From: Sphingomonas sp. Leaf22
Lineage (GTDB): Bacteria > Pseudomonadota > Alphaproteobacteria > Sphingomonadales > Sphingomonadaceae
NCBI RefSeq assembly: GCF_001421715.1
Contig: NZ_LMKP01000002.1
Coordinates: 62,001-126,000 of the forward strand
DNA: 64,000 nt
Reading direction: 5' to 3'
The translations under genes were made by a program, and so were the position numbers. The notes below the pieces were generated by a model. It saw only the letters and a program-made list of their open reading frames with translations, had not been told where the DNA came from and did no database searches. Position 1 is the first letter of the stretch; every line of letters begins with the position of its first letter. Below, piece by piece: positions 55,039-63,576 of this stretch.

Positions 55039-55650
55039 TCAGCCAATCAGTACGACATGCAAAAACCGCGGCCCATGCGCCCCGCGGACATATTGCCCTT
55101 CGATGTCGGTCGTCCCCGACACCCCGGTCACCCAGTAATGCGCCCGGTGCCCCGCCAGATCGGCTGGAATATCCTCCAGCGTCGCGATCATGTCCGCTTG
55201 CGCCAGCACGACGATATGATGGAGCGTCAGAAAGTTCGGCAACATCGGGGCCTGCGGTCCGGTCTCGAACACCAGCGACCCGCTCTCCGCCACTCCCGCC
55301 TTCGCCACCGCCAGCGCAGCGACCTGATCGGGGGCGGCTTGGTGATCGATCCGAAAACCGCGCCAATCGAGCGCGGCGACGTGCGGATCGGGCGGGAGAT
55401 AGAGCGCGGCGGGTAGTGCCTGCGCCGCCAGATAGCGCCGAACAGCATCGGGCAGGGCATCGGCAGCATCGATCCGGTCGAACGTCGCCGACACGCTCGG
55501 CCCCGCCAGCCGTGCCACGAAGCGTTCGACGAGCGAACCGCCGGGCTCGGGGGGGCGCTCGCTCCCCGCCACCAGCGCCGCCGCCTGTACGGCCAGATCA
55601 AGCGGCACCGGTGCGCGCAGCTTGCCGAGGATCGCGTCGCGCGCGCTCAT
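55039..55650 (-). CDS. lutC: Lactate utilization protein C
   Basis: 203 residues from the ATG at 55650, overlapping the lutB stop. LutC/YkgG family (DUF162): ARDAILGKLRAPVPLDL at the start, then AALAVAKAGVAESGSLVFETGPQAPMLPNFLTLHHIVVLAQADMIATLEDIPADLAGHRAHYWVTGVSGTTDIEGQYVRGAHGPRFLHVVL, the family C-terminus. With LutA and LutB it forms the iron-sulfur L-lactate dehydrogenase complex. It ends the minus operon that starts with the IclR and rhamnose dehydrogenase genes. Confidence 0.92.
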   Translation of the reverse strand: MSARDAILGKLRAPVPLDLAVQAAALVAGSERPPEPGGSLVERFVARLAGPSVSATFDRIDAADALPDAVRRYLAAQALPAALYLPPDPHVAALDWRGFRIDHQAAPDQVAALAVAKAGVAESGSLVFETGPQAPMLPNFLTLHHIVVLAQADMIATLEDIPADLAGHRAHYWVTGVSGTTDIEGQYVRGAHGPRFLHVVLIG

Positions 55651-57041
55651 CGCCGTCGCCCCCTGGCATATTGCGCCATGAAGGTACCGCCTTCGGGCGC
55701 AGGCATGTCGCGATACTTGGTCCACGCGGCGGCGAAGGGCAAGCGGGTGATCCAGCCCTGTCGCGCCAGGACCCGCATCGCGCGCACCGCCGCGCCGCTC
55801 GCCAAGCGATACAGCCGCGGCCGCAGCACCGCCCGCCGCCAGATGCCGAGGCCCTGCCGCATCGACACCGGCTCCAGCCCCTCGCGCCAGCTCTTCTCGC
55901 GCCACCCGCGCAACAGCGTGGGGAGGGGGATCTTGACCGGGCAGACCTCCTGACACCGCCCGTTCATCGTGCAGGCATGGGCCAGATCGCGATTGGCCGA
56001 CAATCCGTCGAGCGCCGGGGTCAGCACCGCCCCCATCGGCCCCGGATAGGTACCGCCATAGGCGTGGCCGCCGACCTGCCGGAACACGACGCAATGGTTC
56101 ATGCACGCCCCGCAGCGGATACAGCGCAGCATCTCCTTCAACGCCGCATCGGCGGCCATCGCGCTGCGGCCATTGTCGACCAGCACGATGTGCATCTCCT
56201 CCGGCCCGTCGCGATCGCCAGCGCGCTTCGGCCCGGTATAGAAGGTCGTATATTGGGTCAGCGCCGCGCCGGTCGCCGATCGCGCCAGCATCCGGAGCAT
56301 ATGGATGGCATGGGGCAGTGCCGGCACGATTTTTTCGATCCCCGCCGTCACGATATGCACGCGGGGGGGCATGATCGACAATTCGGCATTGCCTTCGTTG
56401 GTGACGGTACAGACGCTGCCGCTGTCGGCGATCAGGAAGTTCGCGCCCGATATGCCGACATCGGCCCCGAGCATCCCGGCGCGCAGATGCCGCCGCGCGC
56501 TTTCGGCCATCGCCGCGATCGTCTCCTCGACATGCGGGTCGCGATGCTTCGCGCGGAACAGCGCCGACACCTGCTCGCGGGTCTTGTGCATCGCCGGCCA
56601 CACGATGTGCGACGGCCGCTCGCCGGCCAGCTGGATGATATGTTCGGCAAGGTCGGTCTCGACCCGCTCGATCCCCGCTTCGGCCAGCGCATGGGGCAGG
56701 CCGATTTCCTCCCCCAGCATCGATTTGGAGCGTGCGACCGACGTCGCACCCGCCTTGCGGCACAGATCGATGACGATCGTCGCGGCCTCGTCGGCGGTGC
56801 GCGCCCAATGGACCTGCGCGCCCGCGGCAATCGCGTTTGCCTCGAACATCTCCAGATAATGGCCGAGATGCGCGATCACATGATCCTTGATCGCCGCCGC
56901 CCGGGTCCGTGCTTCCTCGAATGCCGGAAACGCCTCGACCGCCGCCGCCCGCTTCGTCTCTGCGGTGCCAGCGGTGCGCTCGACCGCGACCTTCAGCACC
57001 GGATCGGCCAGTGCCAGTTCGACGCGTCGGCCAAAGCTCAT
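55647..57041 (-). CDS. lutB: Lactate utilization iron-sulfur protein B
   Basis: 464 residues from the ATG at 57041, overlapping the lutA stop. LutB/YkgF family: an N-terminal DUF162-like domain (AITGANFLIADSGS-like text, GISGANFLIADSGSVCTVTNEGNAELS) and two [4Fe-4S] motifs near the C-terminus, CIRCGACMNHC and CTMNGRCQEVCP. It passes electrons from L-lactate toward the membrane. Four-base overlaps link lutA, lutB and lutC. Confidence 0.95.
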   Translation of the reverse strand: MSFGRRVELALADPVLKVAVERTAGTAETKRAAAVEAFPAFEEARTRAAAIKDHVIAHLGHYLEMFEANAIAAGAQVHWARTADEAATIVIDLCRKAGATSVARSKSMLGEEIGLPHALAEAGIERVETDLAEHIIQLAGERPSHIVWPAMHKTREQVSALFRAKHRDPHVEETIAAMAESARRHLRAGMLGADVGISGANFLIADSGSVCTVTNEGNAELSIMPPRVHIVTAGIEKIVPALPHAIHMLRMLARSATGAALTQYTTFYTGPKRAGDRDGPEEMHIVLVDNGRSAMAADAALKEMLRCIRCGACMNHCVVFRQVGGHAYGGTYPGPMGAVLTPALDGLSANRDLAHACTMNGRCQEVCPVKIPLPTLLRGWREKSWREGLEPVSMRQGLGIWRRAVLRPRLYRLASGAAVRAMRVLARQGWITRLPFAAAWTKYRDMPAPEGGTFMAQYARGRRR

Positions 57042-57793
57042 GCGCGTTCGCCGATCGCCGGACCATCGCCCATGTCGGCGAGGATTTCGACGGCATGGAA
57101 CGCCCGCACGCTACTGCCGCGCCGGTGCAGCTTGCCCGCCATGTTCATCAGGCACCCCAGATCGCCCGCCAGCAGCAGCGCCGCGCCGCTATCCTCGATC
57201 GCCTGCGCCTTTTCCTCGACCACCGCATTCGAGATCGCCGGATATTTGACGCAGAAGGTACCGCCGAACCCGCAGCAGGTCTCGGCCCCCTTGAGCGGCC
57301 GCTGATCGAGACCGGCGACCGCCGACAGCAGCGTTCGCGGCTGGCGTTTGATGCCCAGTTCGCGCAGGCCCGAACAACTATCGTGATAGGCGGCGGTCGT
57401 CGGCAGGCCGACCCCATCGGGCCGCCAGCCCTGCGCGTCGAGGAACGACAGGATTTCGTAGGTCCTGGCGGCCAGAGCCTCGGCCCGTGCCAGCCATGCC
57501 GGATCGTCGGCGAACAGTTCGGGATAATGGACCTTGATCGTCCCGCCGCACGATCCGCTCGGCACGACGATCGTGTCATAGGGTTCGAGGCACCGGATCG
57601 TCGCCTTCGCGATCGCCACCGCCCCGTCGCGGTCGCCCGAATTGAGCGCAGGCTGCCCGCAACAGGTCTGGCCCGGCGGCACGATCACCTCGAACCCTGC
57701 CTCCTCCAGCACCTTCAGGCTGGCAAAGCCGATCGCCGGCCGCATCGCATCGACCAGACAGGTGACGAACAGTGCGACCGAAGACCTGCTCAT
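57038..57793 (-). CDS. lutA: Lactate utilization iron-sulfur protein A
   Basis: 251 residues from the ATG at 57793, which overlaps the stop of the hydrolase gene upstream (ATGA). LutA/YkgE family with two CCG domains: GQTCCGQPALNSG with later PSGSCGGTIKVHYPELF, and ETCCGFGGTFCVKYPAISNAVVEEK with GDLGCLMNMAGKL. These Cys-rich motifs bind an Fe-S cluster. With LutB and LutC it oxidises L-lactate to pyruvate, the second product of the rhamnose pathway coded nearby. Confidence 0.94.
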   Translation of the reverse strand: MSRSSVALFVTCLVDAMRPAIGFASLKVLEEAGFEVIVPPGQTCCGQPALNSGDRDGAVAIAKATIRCLEPYDTIVVPSGSCGGTIKVHYPELFADDPAWLARAEALAARTYEILSFLDAQGWRPDGVGLPTTAAYHDSCSGLRELGIKRQPRTLLSAVAGLDQRPLKGAETCCGFGGTFCVKYPAISNAVVEEKAQAIEDSGAALLLAGDLGCLMNMAGKLHRRGSSVRAFHAVEILADMGDGPAIGERA

Positions 57794-58737
57794 AAGCCGC
57801 GCCGTTTCGCGAAGGCGAAGAACAGGTTCGTCCACGGGGCCGGCTGGCCATCCAGCATTACGCCGAAACCGTGGCCGCCGACCTCCGGCAGATACGCTTC
57901 GGCGGGCCGCTTCGCCCGCCGCAGCGACGCCAGCAGTGCGAGGCCGTTGTCGACGCTCACCACCCGGTCATCGATCGCATGGGCGATGAAGGTCGGCGGG
58001 CTGGCCGGGTTGATCCGGGCATCGGTCCGCGCGCGCAACGCCTTCTCCGGCGTCGGCTTCTCGCCGAGCAACTGATCCTGCGACCCCTTGTGCGCGCCCG
58101 GCACCCCCATCAGCGCCACCGGATATAGCAGCCCGGCCACGCGGACGCCCAGCGGTTGTGCATCGGCGGCATCGACCGGACGATAGGTTTCGTCGCTGCG
58201 ATAGGCCAGCATCGCTGCCAGATGCCCTCCCGCCGAAAAGCCCATTACCCCGATCCGGTCGGTCGCGACGCCAGTGGCCTTCGCCTCGGCCTTGATGAGC
58301 CTGAGCGCGCGTTGCGCATCCTGCAGCGGTGCATCCGGGCCGGCCGTCCACGGATCGCCGGGCAGGCGGTATTTGAGCAGATAGGCGTGATAGCCGCGAT
58401 CCGCGAAGAATTGCAGCAGCGCCCGCCCGCCATTGCCGATCGCGACGCGCAGATAACCGCCGCCGGGGATCAGCAGGATCGCCGCGCCATTGGGCTTGGC
58501 GGGCGCGATATGCGCCATGGTCGGGGTGCGGACGTGCAGGAACGCAGTGTCGTCCTTCGGCCCGGTCGGGGAACGGGGAATTTCCTGTTCCGGCTCGGTT
58601 ACCTTCTCTCCGCCCGGTGCCACACCGGGCCAGATCGGTTCGAAGGTGAGGGGGGCGGACCCCGGTTGGCCGAAGGCGGGGAGCGCCGTGGCGATGCCGA
58701 GTGCCGCGCTCAGACCTAGCAGGGTTCGGCGCGCCAC
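57790..58737 (-). CDS. Alpha/beta hydrolase, exported (acetyl-xylan-esterase-like)
   Basis: About 315 residues from a GTG at 58737, which gives ARRTLLGLSAALGIATALPAFG, a Tat- or Sec-like signal peptide. An ATG at 58854, overlapping the acetylesterase stop, is also in frame but would read through a palindromic repeat. The hydrolase motifs are LLIPGGGYLRVAIGNGG (oxyanion loop), GFSAGGH (nucleophile Ser), HAIDDRVV (acid) and GGHGFG (His). This is the pattern of BD-FAE/acetyl-xylan-type esterases. Set among rhamnogalacturonan and rhamnose genes, it may remove acetyl groups or other esters from pectin fragments. Confidence 0.82.
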   Translation of the reverse strand: MARRTLLGLSAALGIATALPAFGQPGSAPLTFEPIWPGVAPGGEKVTEPEQEIPRSPTGPKDDTAFLHVRTPTMAHIAPAKPNGAAILLIPGGGYLRVAIGNGGRALLQFFADRGYHAYLLKYRLPGDPWTAGPDAPLQDAQRALRLIKAEAKATGVATDRIGVMGFSAGGHLAAMLAYRSDETYRPVDAADAQPLGVRVAGLLYPVALMGVPGAHKGSQDQLLGEKPTPEKALRARTDARINPASPPTFIAHAIDDRVVSVDNGLALLASLRRAKRPAEAYLPEVGGHGFGVMLDGQPAPWTNLFFAFAKRRGL

Positions 58738-58745
58738 ACCCGAAG

Positions 58746-58832
58746 CGTATCCCCGCGCAGGCGGGGATCCAGGGTTGCAGGCACCGGACGGCAGTGGCCG
58801 GGGCTCTGGATCCCCGCCTGCGCGGGGATACG
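58746..58832. repeat. Palindromic repeat with perfect 27-bp arms
   Basis: The arms at 58746-58772 and 58806-58832 are exact reverse complements (CGTATCCCCGCGCAGGC... on the left) around a 33-base loop. It lies between the acetylesterase stop and the hydrolase start and is open in the hydrolase frame. The core CCCCGCGCAGGCGGGGATCC recurs at 59595-59671. Confidence 0.85.
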
Positions 58833-58844
58833 GATCGGCTTGGA

Positions 58845-59690
58845 TCACCGGCATCCCATCGTCCCCAACGGCGTCGTCCGCGTCAGGTCGGGGCGAACCT
58901 TCGCAACCTTCGCCGCGACCGGCAGTCCCGTCCGCGTCAGATCGGCGGCGATCAGTTCAGCCACGCCGCGCGCACCCAGTTCGCTGAAATGCGTGTCGTC
59001 GGCGATGCCGTCCTTGAACCCCGGATACCGTCCGGCGGGATAGTGGAGGAACAGCGCTTTCGATCCCTCGACACCCTTGGCATCGACCCAGCCACGCGAA
59101 GATGCTTCGAGGTCGATCAACTGCGTTCCCGTCGTCGCGGCGATGTCGCGTACCACCGCCGACCATGCGGCGAAATCGGCTTTGCTCTTGCCATCCGGTC
59201 CGAACGATCGGCGGGTCACCGGCGTGATGAGGATCGGCGTCGCGCCATGCCCCTTCGTCTCCCACACCATCCGCAACAGATTGTCGCGGTACAGCGTCGC
59301 GGCCGGGGCATAGCGTTCGGGCTTGTTCTGGCTCGCGTCGTTATGGCCGAACTGGATCAGCACGACGTCGCCCGGCTTGATATCGGCCATGATCTTGTCC
59401 CACCGCCCCTCGGCGATGAAGCTCTTGGTCGATCGCCCGCCCATCGCCCGGTTCTCGACCTGCACGTCGCCGGTCAGACCGCACGGCAGCATCTGCCCCC
59501 AGCCGGTCTGCGGATAGCGATCCTGCTTATAGGTCTGCGCGGTCGAATCGCCGGCGATGAAGATCGTCTCGGCGGGCAGTTGCGCACCCATCAATATCCC
59601 CGCGCAGGCGGGGATCCAGAGCCGCAGGCGACGGCGCTTGCTGCCCTGGACTCCCGCCTTCGCGGGAGTACGGTTCGGTGCGGACCTCAT
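58845..59690 (-). CDS. Rhamnogalacturonan acetylesterase-like GDSL/SGNH hydrolase
   Basis: 281 residues from the ATG at 59690, which overlaps the stop of the rhamnose dehydrogenase gene (ATGA). The SGNH blocks are clear: IFIAGDSTAQTY (Ser of block I), GRSTKSF (Gly block), FGHNDASQ (Asn block) and DDTHFSELGARGVAELIA (Asp-His), the pattern of rhamnogalacturonan acetylesterase (CE12 type). It removes acetyl groups from pectin backbone pieces. Residues 7-32 are encoded by a palindromic repeat (59595-59671); together with residues 33-40 they form a signal-peptide-like stretch (basic KRRR, hydrophobic core, LPA-E). Confidence 0.88.
   Translation of the reverse strand: MRSAPNRTPAKAGVQGSKRRRLRLWIPACAGILMGAQLPAETIFIAGDSTAQTYKQDRYPQTGWGQMLPCGLTGDVQVENRAMGGRSTKSFIAEGRWDKIMADIKPGDVVLIQFGHNDASQNKPERYAPAATLYRDNLLRMVWETKGHGATPILITPVTRRSFGPDGKSKADFAAWSAVVRDIAATTGTQLIDLEASSRGWVDAKGVEGSKALFLHYPAGRYPGFKDGIADDTHFSELGARGVAELIAADLTRTGLPVAAKVAKVRPDLTRTTPLGTMGCR
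59595..59671. repeat. Palindromic repeat inside the acetylesterase reading frame
   Basis: Imperfect arms (59595-59620 with 59646-59671, 20 of 26 positions paired, plus wobbles) of the same CCCCGC-GCAGGCGGGGATCC family as 58746-58832. It lies in frame in the first 32 codons of the acetylesterase gene. Confidence 0.8.
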
Positions 59691-60451
59691 TGCAGGTTCA
59701 CGAACATGCCGCCATCGACCAGCAGCGCCGCGCCGGTGACATAGGCCGCCATGTCCGACGCAAGGAACACGATCGGCCCGACCATATCCTCGGGCTGCCC
59801 CAACCGGCCCAGCGGCACGCGGCTTTCCATATATTTGCGCTTCGCTTCGTCGGCGAGGTCGTCCTTGTTGATCTCGGTCAGGATCGTCCCCGGCAGCACC
59901 GAGTTGCAGCGGATGCCGTGCCGCCCCAGCGCGATCGCGGTCGATTGCATCAGCGAATGCACCCCCGCCTTGGTCGGGGTATAATGCGTCTGATACTCGC
60001 CGCCGACCAGTGCCGAGATCGACGACACGGCGATGATCGCCCCGCCATCGCCCTGTTCGACCATCGCCTTCGCCGCCGCCTGACACATATAATAAGCGCC
60101 GTGCAGATTGACCCGCAGCGTCCGCTCCAACGTGTCCGCCGGCATTTCCAGAAAGCTGTGGAACGGGCAGATACCGGCGTTCGACACCATCACGTCGACC
60201 CGCCCGAACGCGGCCACGGCTTTCGCCACGAAGTCGGTCGCGGTCGCCGCCTCGGCGACGTCGCCCTTGATGGCGAGGCCGCGCTGCCCCGTCGCCTCGA
60301 TCGCGGCGATGCAGGCGTCGGCATCGTCGTCGCGGCTGTGATAGTTGATGACGACGTTCGCGCCATGCTGCGCCGTGCCGATCGCTGCCGCCCGGCCGAT
60401 GCCCGTCGACGCACCGGTGACCAATACCGTCTTGCCTTCCAACAGCTTCAT
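59687..60451 (-). CDS. lra1: L-rhamnose 1-dehydrogenase (SDR)
   Basis: 254 residues. Almost the whole sequence follows known L-rhamnose dehydrogenases (LRA1/RhaD type, as recalled from Azotobacter): start KLLEGKTVLVTGASTGIGRAA, cofactor loop TGASTGIG, VSNAGICPFHSFLEMP, catalytic YTPTK in GGEYQTHYTPTKAGVHSLMQSTAIALGRHGIRCNSVLPGTILTEINKDDLAD, and end GAALLVDGGMFVNLQ. It oxidises L-rhamnose to rhamnonolactone with NAD(P). It follows the IclR gene by 14 bp and overlaps the acetylesterase gene. Confidence 0.93.
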   Translation of the reverse strand: MKLLEGKTVLVTGASTGIGRAAAIGTAQHGANVVINYHSRDDDADACIAAIEATGQRGLAIKGDVAEAATATDFVAKAVAAFGRVDVMVSNAGICPFHSFLEMPADTLERTLRVNLHGAYYMCQAAAKAMVEQGDGGAIIAVSSISALVGGEYQTHYTPTKAGVHSLMQSTAIALGRHGIRCNSVLPGTILTEINKDDLADEAKRKYMESRVPLGRLGQPEDMVGPIVFLASDMAAYVTGAALLVDGGMFVNLQ

Positions 60452-60465
60452 GGCGTTCCTCGTCC

Positions 60466-61320
60466 TTATCGCTTGCGACGCTTTTGCAGCGCCTGTGTAT
60501 CGGGGGACCAGCCCAGATCGCGGCTGATCCGTTCGGCGGTGCCGCGCACGTCGGCGCTCAGCGTCGCCATGCGGGCGTCGTCCATATATTGTGCGGCGCT
60601 CGACACGCTGATCGCGCCGACGATCCGGCCCGACGCATCGCGCACCGGTGCGGCGACGCAGCGGATCAGGTCCTCGTTTTCTTCAAGATCATAGGCATGG
60701 CCGCTGGCGACATAGCCGCGCATCCGCTCGATCCACACGTCGAAGTCTGGGCGGCGCGTCCCCGGCGGATGTTCGGCCTCGAAAATCTCGATCCAGCGCG
60801 CCTCCGAATCATCGAGCAGCAACGCCTTGCCCAGACCGGTCGACGACAGCGGCTGGCGGTCGCCGATCCGGCTGGAGATATCGACGCGGCGACGGCCCGG
60901 AATCTTGTCGAGATACAGCGCAAGATCGCTGTCGAGCCGACCGAAATGGACCGTATCCTCGGTCTGCGCCGCCAGCTCCTCGATCCGGGGGCGGGCGATC
61001 TGCACGATGTCGGCCTGACCCTGCGCCAGGAAGCCGAGCTGCAACAGCTTCGGCCCCAGCAGATACCCTTCACGCGGCAGGAAGGTCAGAAAACCACGAT
61101 CGATTAACGCGTTGGCGAGCCGGTGCGTGGTCGACCGCGTCAGGCCCATGCGCTGCGACAATTCGGCCAGCTTGACCGGCCCGTCGATGACCTGATCGAG
61201 CAGGTCGAGCCCGCGCACCAGCGTCTGGCTGCCCTGCGCCTTGGCCGTTCCCTTCGGCTCGGGCTCGGTTCCGCCATCCGACGCGATCGGCGATTCTTCG
61301 TTTGACGGTTTATGTCTCAT
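60466..61320 (-). CDS. IclR-family regulator of rhamnose use
   Basis: 284 residues. Winged helix at about residues 30-85 (TLVRGLDLLDQVIDGPVKLAELSQRMGLTRSTTHRLANALIDRGFL) and an IclR effector domain with HFGRLDSDLALYLDKIPGRRRVDISSRIGDRQPLSSTGLGKALL and CVAAPVRDASGRIVGAISVS. An acidic, Pro-rich N-terminal extension of about 30 residues comes first. It starts the minus-strand operon and faces the rhamnonate dehydratase operon across 198 bp, with a palindrome at 61430-61450. IclR regulators often sense pathway intermediates such as keto-deoxy acids. Confidence 0.9.
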   Translation of the reverse strand: MRHKPSNEESPIASDGGTEPEPKGTAKAQGSQTLVRGLDLLDQVIDGPVKLAELSQRMGLTRSTTHRLANALIDRGFLTFLPREGYLLGPKLLQLGFLAQGQADIVQIARPRIEELAAQTEDTVHFGRLDSDLALYLDKIPGRRRVDISSRIGDRQPLSSTGLGKALLLDDSEARWIEIFEAEHPPGTRRPDFDVWIERMRGYVASGHAYDLEENEDLIRCVAAPVRDASGRIVGAISVSSAAQYMDDARMATLSADVRGTAERISRDLGWSPDTQALQKRRKR

Positions 61321-61429
61321 CTAGTAGCACTCTATCCCATAAAGTGAGAAAGTAAACCAGTCGGAGCGGATGTTCGCGGGTTTTCCTGCTACGGGGTTTT
61401 GCAACATTTCAGACCGCATGGCGCAGGCG

Positions 61430-61450
61430 GCATACCACATGATGGTACGC
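61430..61450. promoter_or_regulatory. Imperfect palindrome between the divergent rhamnose operons
   Basis: GCATACCA-CATGA-TGGTACGC, arms matching at 7 of 8 positions, 69 bp upstream of the rhamnonate dehydratase start and 110 bp upstream of the IclR start. It is the only clear dyad in the 198-bp gap and a candidate IclR site. Confidence 0.4.
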
Positions 61451-61518
61451 GGGCGCGTGTGGATTTCGGGTTCAGTCGGCGGCGGACCATGGCCGCGCGC
61501 GTAACGAAGGTGGTGGCA

Positions 61519-62709
61519 ATGAAGGCGGCGCTTCCCAGGATCAAACATGTCCGTGCGTTTACCGTGCGCGGCGGCGGGGCGGACTATCACGATCAGCAGG
61601 ACTATCACTGGATCGACGATCACATCGCGACGCCGATGAGCCGCTATCCCGAATATCGCCAGTCGCGGCAGAGCTTCGGCATCAACGTGCTCGGCACGCT
61701 GATCGTCGAGATCGAGGCGGAGGACGGCACGATCGGTTTCGCGGTGACGACCGGCGGCGAACCCGCGTGCTTCATCGTCGAGAAGCATCTCGCCCGCTTC
61801 CTCGAAGGGCGTTCGCCGACCGAGTACGAGAAAATCTGGGACCAGATGTATTTCTCGACCCAATATTATGGGCGCAAGGGGCTGGTGGTGAACGCTATTT
61901 CGGGCGTCGACCTTGCGCTATGGGATCTGCTCGGCAGGCTGCGCGACGAGCCGGTCTATCAGATGCTGGGCGGCGCGGTGCGCGACGAACTGCAATTCTA
62001 CGCCACCGGCGCGCGGCCCGACCTTGCCAAGGACATGGGCTTCATCGGCGGCAAGATGCCGCTGCACCATGGTCCCGCCGAGGGCGTCGAGGGGCTGAAG
62101 AAGAATATCGCCGAACTGGCCGAGATGCGCTCGCGCGTCGGGCCGGACTTCTGGCTGATGTGGGATTGCTGGATGGCGCTCGACGTCGACTATGCGACCC
62201 GTCTGGCCCATGCCGCGCACGACCATGGTCTGAAATGGATCGAGGAGGCGATCAGTCCCGACGATTATTGGGGCTATGCCGAACTGAAGCGCAACGTGCC
62301 GCGCGGGATGCTGGTCACCACCGGCGAACATGAGGCGACCCGCTGGGGCTTCCGGATGCTGCTGGACATGGAGTGCTGCGACATCATCCAGCCCGATGTC
62401 GGCTGGTGCGGCGGCGTGACCGAACTGCTCAAGATTTCGGCGCTGGCCGATGCGCGCGGCAAGCTGGTCGTGCCGCACGGCTCGTCGGTCTACAGCTACC
62501 ATTTCGTGGTCACCCGCCACAATTCGCCCTTCGCCGAATATCTGATGATGGCACCGGAAGCCGATCATGTGCAGCCGATGTTCCATCCGCAGTTGATCGG
62601 CGAGCCCATTCCTGAAAACGGACGGATGCGGACTTCGCGGCTCGATGCCCCCGGTTTCGGGGTCGAGCTGAACCGCGACCTGACCATGCACCGTCCCTTC
62701 GAACACTGA
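61519..62709 (+). CDS. rhmD: L-rhamnonate dehydratase (enolase superfamily)
   Basis: 396 residues from the ATG at 61519, after AAGGTGG; an ATG at 61489 is in frame but has no ribosome site. The N-terminus [61 protein letters not shown] is the RhmD signature, with [40 protein letters not shown], metal ligands in [15 protein letters not shown] and TTGEHE, and the His in [14 protein letters not shown]. It dehydrates L-rhamnonate to 2-keto-3-deoxy-L-rhamnonate. First gene of the plus operon. Confidence 0.95.
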   Translation: MKAALPRIKHVRAFTVRGGGADYHDQQDYHWIDDHIATPMSRYPEYRQSRQSFGINVLGTLIVEIEAEDGTIGFAVTTGGEPACFIVEKHLARFLEGRSPTEYEKIWDQMYFSTQYYGRKGLVVNAISGVDLALWDLLGRLRDEPVYQMLGGAVRDELQFYATGARPDLAKDMGFIGGKMPLHHGPAEGVEGLKKNIAELAEMRSRVGPDFWLMWDCWMALDVDYATRLAHAAHDHGLKWIEEAISPDDYWGYAELKRNVPRGMLVTTGEHEATRWGFRMLLDMECCDIIQPDVGWCGGVTELLKISALADARGKLVVPHGSSVYSYHFVVTRHNSPFAEYLMMAPEADHVQPMFHPQLIGEPIPENGRMRTSRLDAPGFGVELNRDLTMHRPFEH

Positions 62710-62721
62710 GAGAACGAGACC

Positions 62722-63576
62722 ATGAAATTCTGCCGCTACGGAACCCAGGGCGACGAGAAGCCCGGCATCGTCGATGCGAACGGCCAGATCCGCGACCTGT
62801 CGGGCGTGGTCGACGACATCACCGTCGCCAGCATCGCCGGCCTGAACGTCGATATCGACAGCCTTCCGCAAGTCGACGGCACGCCGCGCTATGGCGTCCC
62901 GGTCAAGGGCATCGGCAAGATCGTCGCGATCGGGCTGAACTATGCCGACCACGCCGCCGAATCGAACCTGCCGGTGCCGGCCGAACCGATGATGTTCATG
63001 AAGGCGCTGTCGTCGCTGACCGGGCCGAACGACGAGGTGATGATCCCCAGGGATTCGACCCATACCGACTGGGAAGTCGAACTGGCCGTCGTGATCGGCA
63101 AGACCGCGCGCTATGTGTCGAAGGAAGACGCGCTTTCGCACGTCGCCGGCTTTGCGATCGCCAACGACGTGTCGGAACGCTTCAACCAGAAGCAGCGCGG
63201 CAGCCAGTGGTCGAAGGGCAAGGGCCATGACACCTTCTGTCCGGTCGGCCCCTGGCTGGTGACGCCCGACGAGGTGGGCGACCACCAGGATCTCGACATG
63301 TTTCTCGACGTGAATGGCGAGCGGATGCAGACCGGCAATACGAAGACGATGATCTTCGACGTCGCCGAACTGATCTCGTACGTCAGCGAATATATCACGC
63401 TCTATCCGGGCGACGTGATGATCACCGGCACGCCGCCGGGTGTTGGCGAGGGCAAGAAGCCGAACGCCATCTATCTGAAGGCGGGCGACACGATGAAGCT
63501 GGGCATCGCCGGTCTTGGCGAACAGAACCAGCAGGTCGTCGAATGGCGCAACCTTGGCGATGCGGTGCTCGGATGA
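62722..63576 (+). CDS. lra6: L-2,4-diketo-3-deoxyrhamnonate hydrolase (FAH family)
   Basis: 284 residues. FAH-type catalytic region: [59 protein letters not shown] (metal-binding Glu-x-Glu in [11 protein letters not shown]) and [38 protein letters not shown]. Its place after rhamnonate dehydratase and before an SDR matches the Sphingomonas LRA3-LRA6-LRA5 arrangement. It cuts the diketo acid to pyruvate and L-lactate. It overlaps the next gene by 4 bp. Other FAH hydrolases are possible in isolation; the operon decides. Confidence 0.9.
   Translation: [284 protein letters not shown]

Noticed and set aside
52240..57305. Two very long plus-strand frames (879 and 802 codons) opposite glgP and lutABC
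   Set aside because: Both are shadows of conserved minus-strand genes, with Arg/Pro-rich text and no domains.
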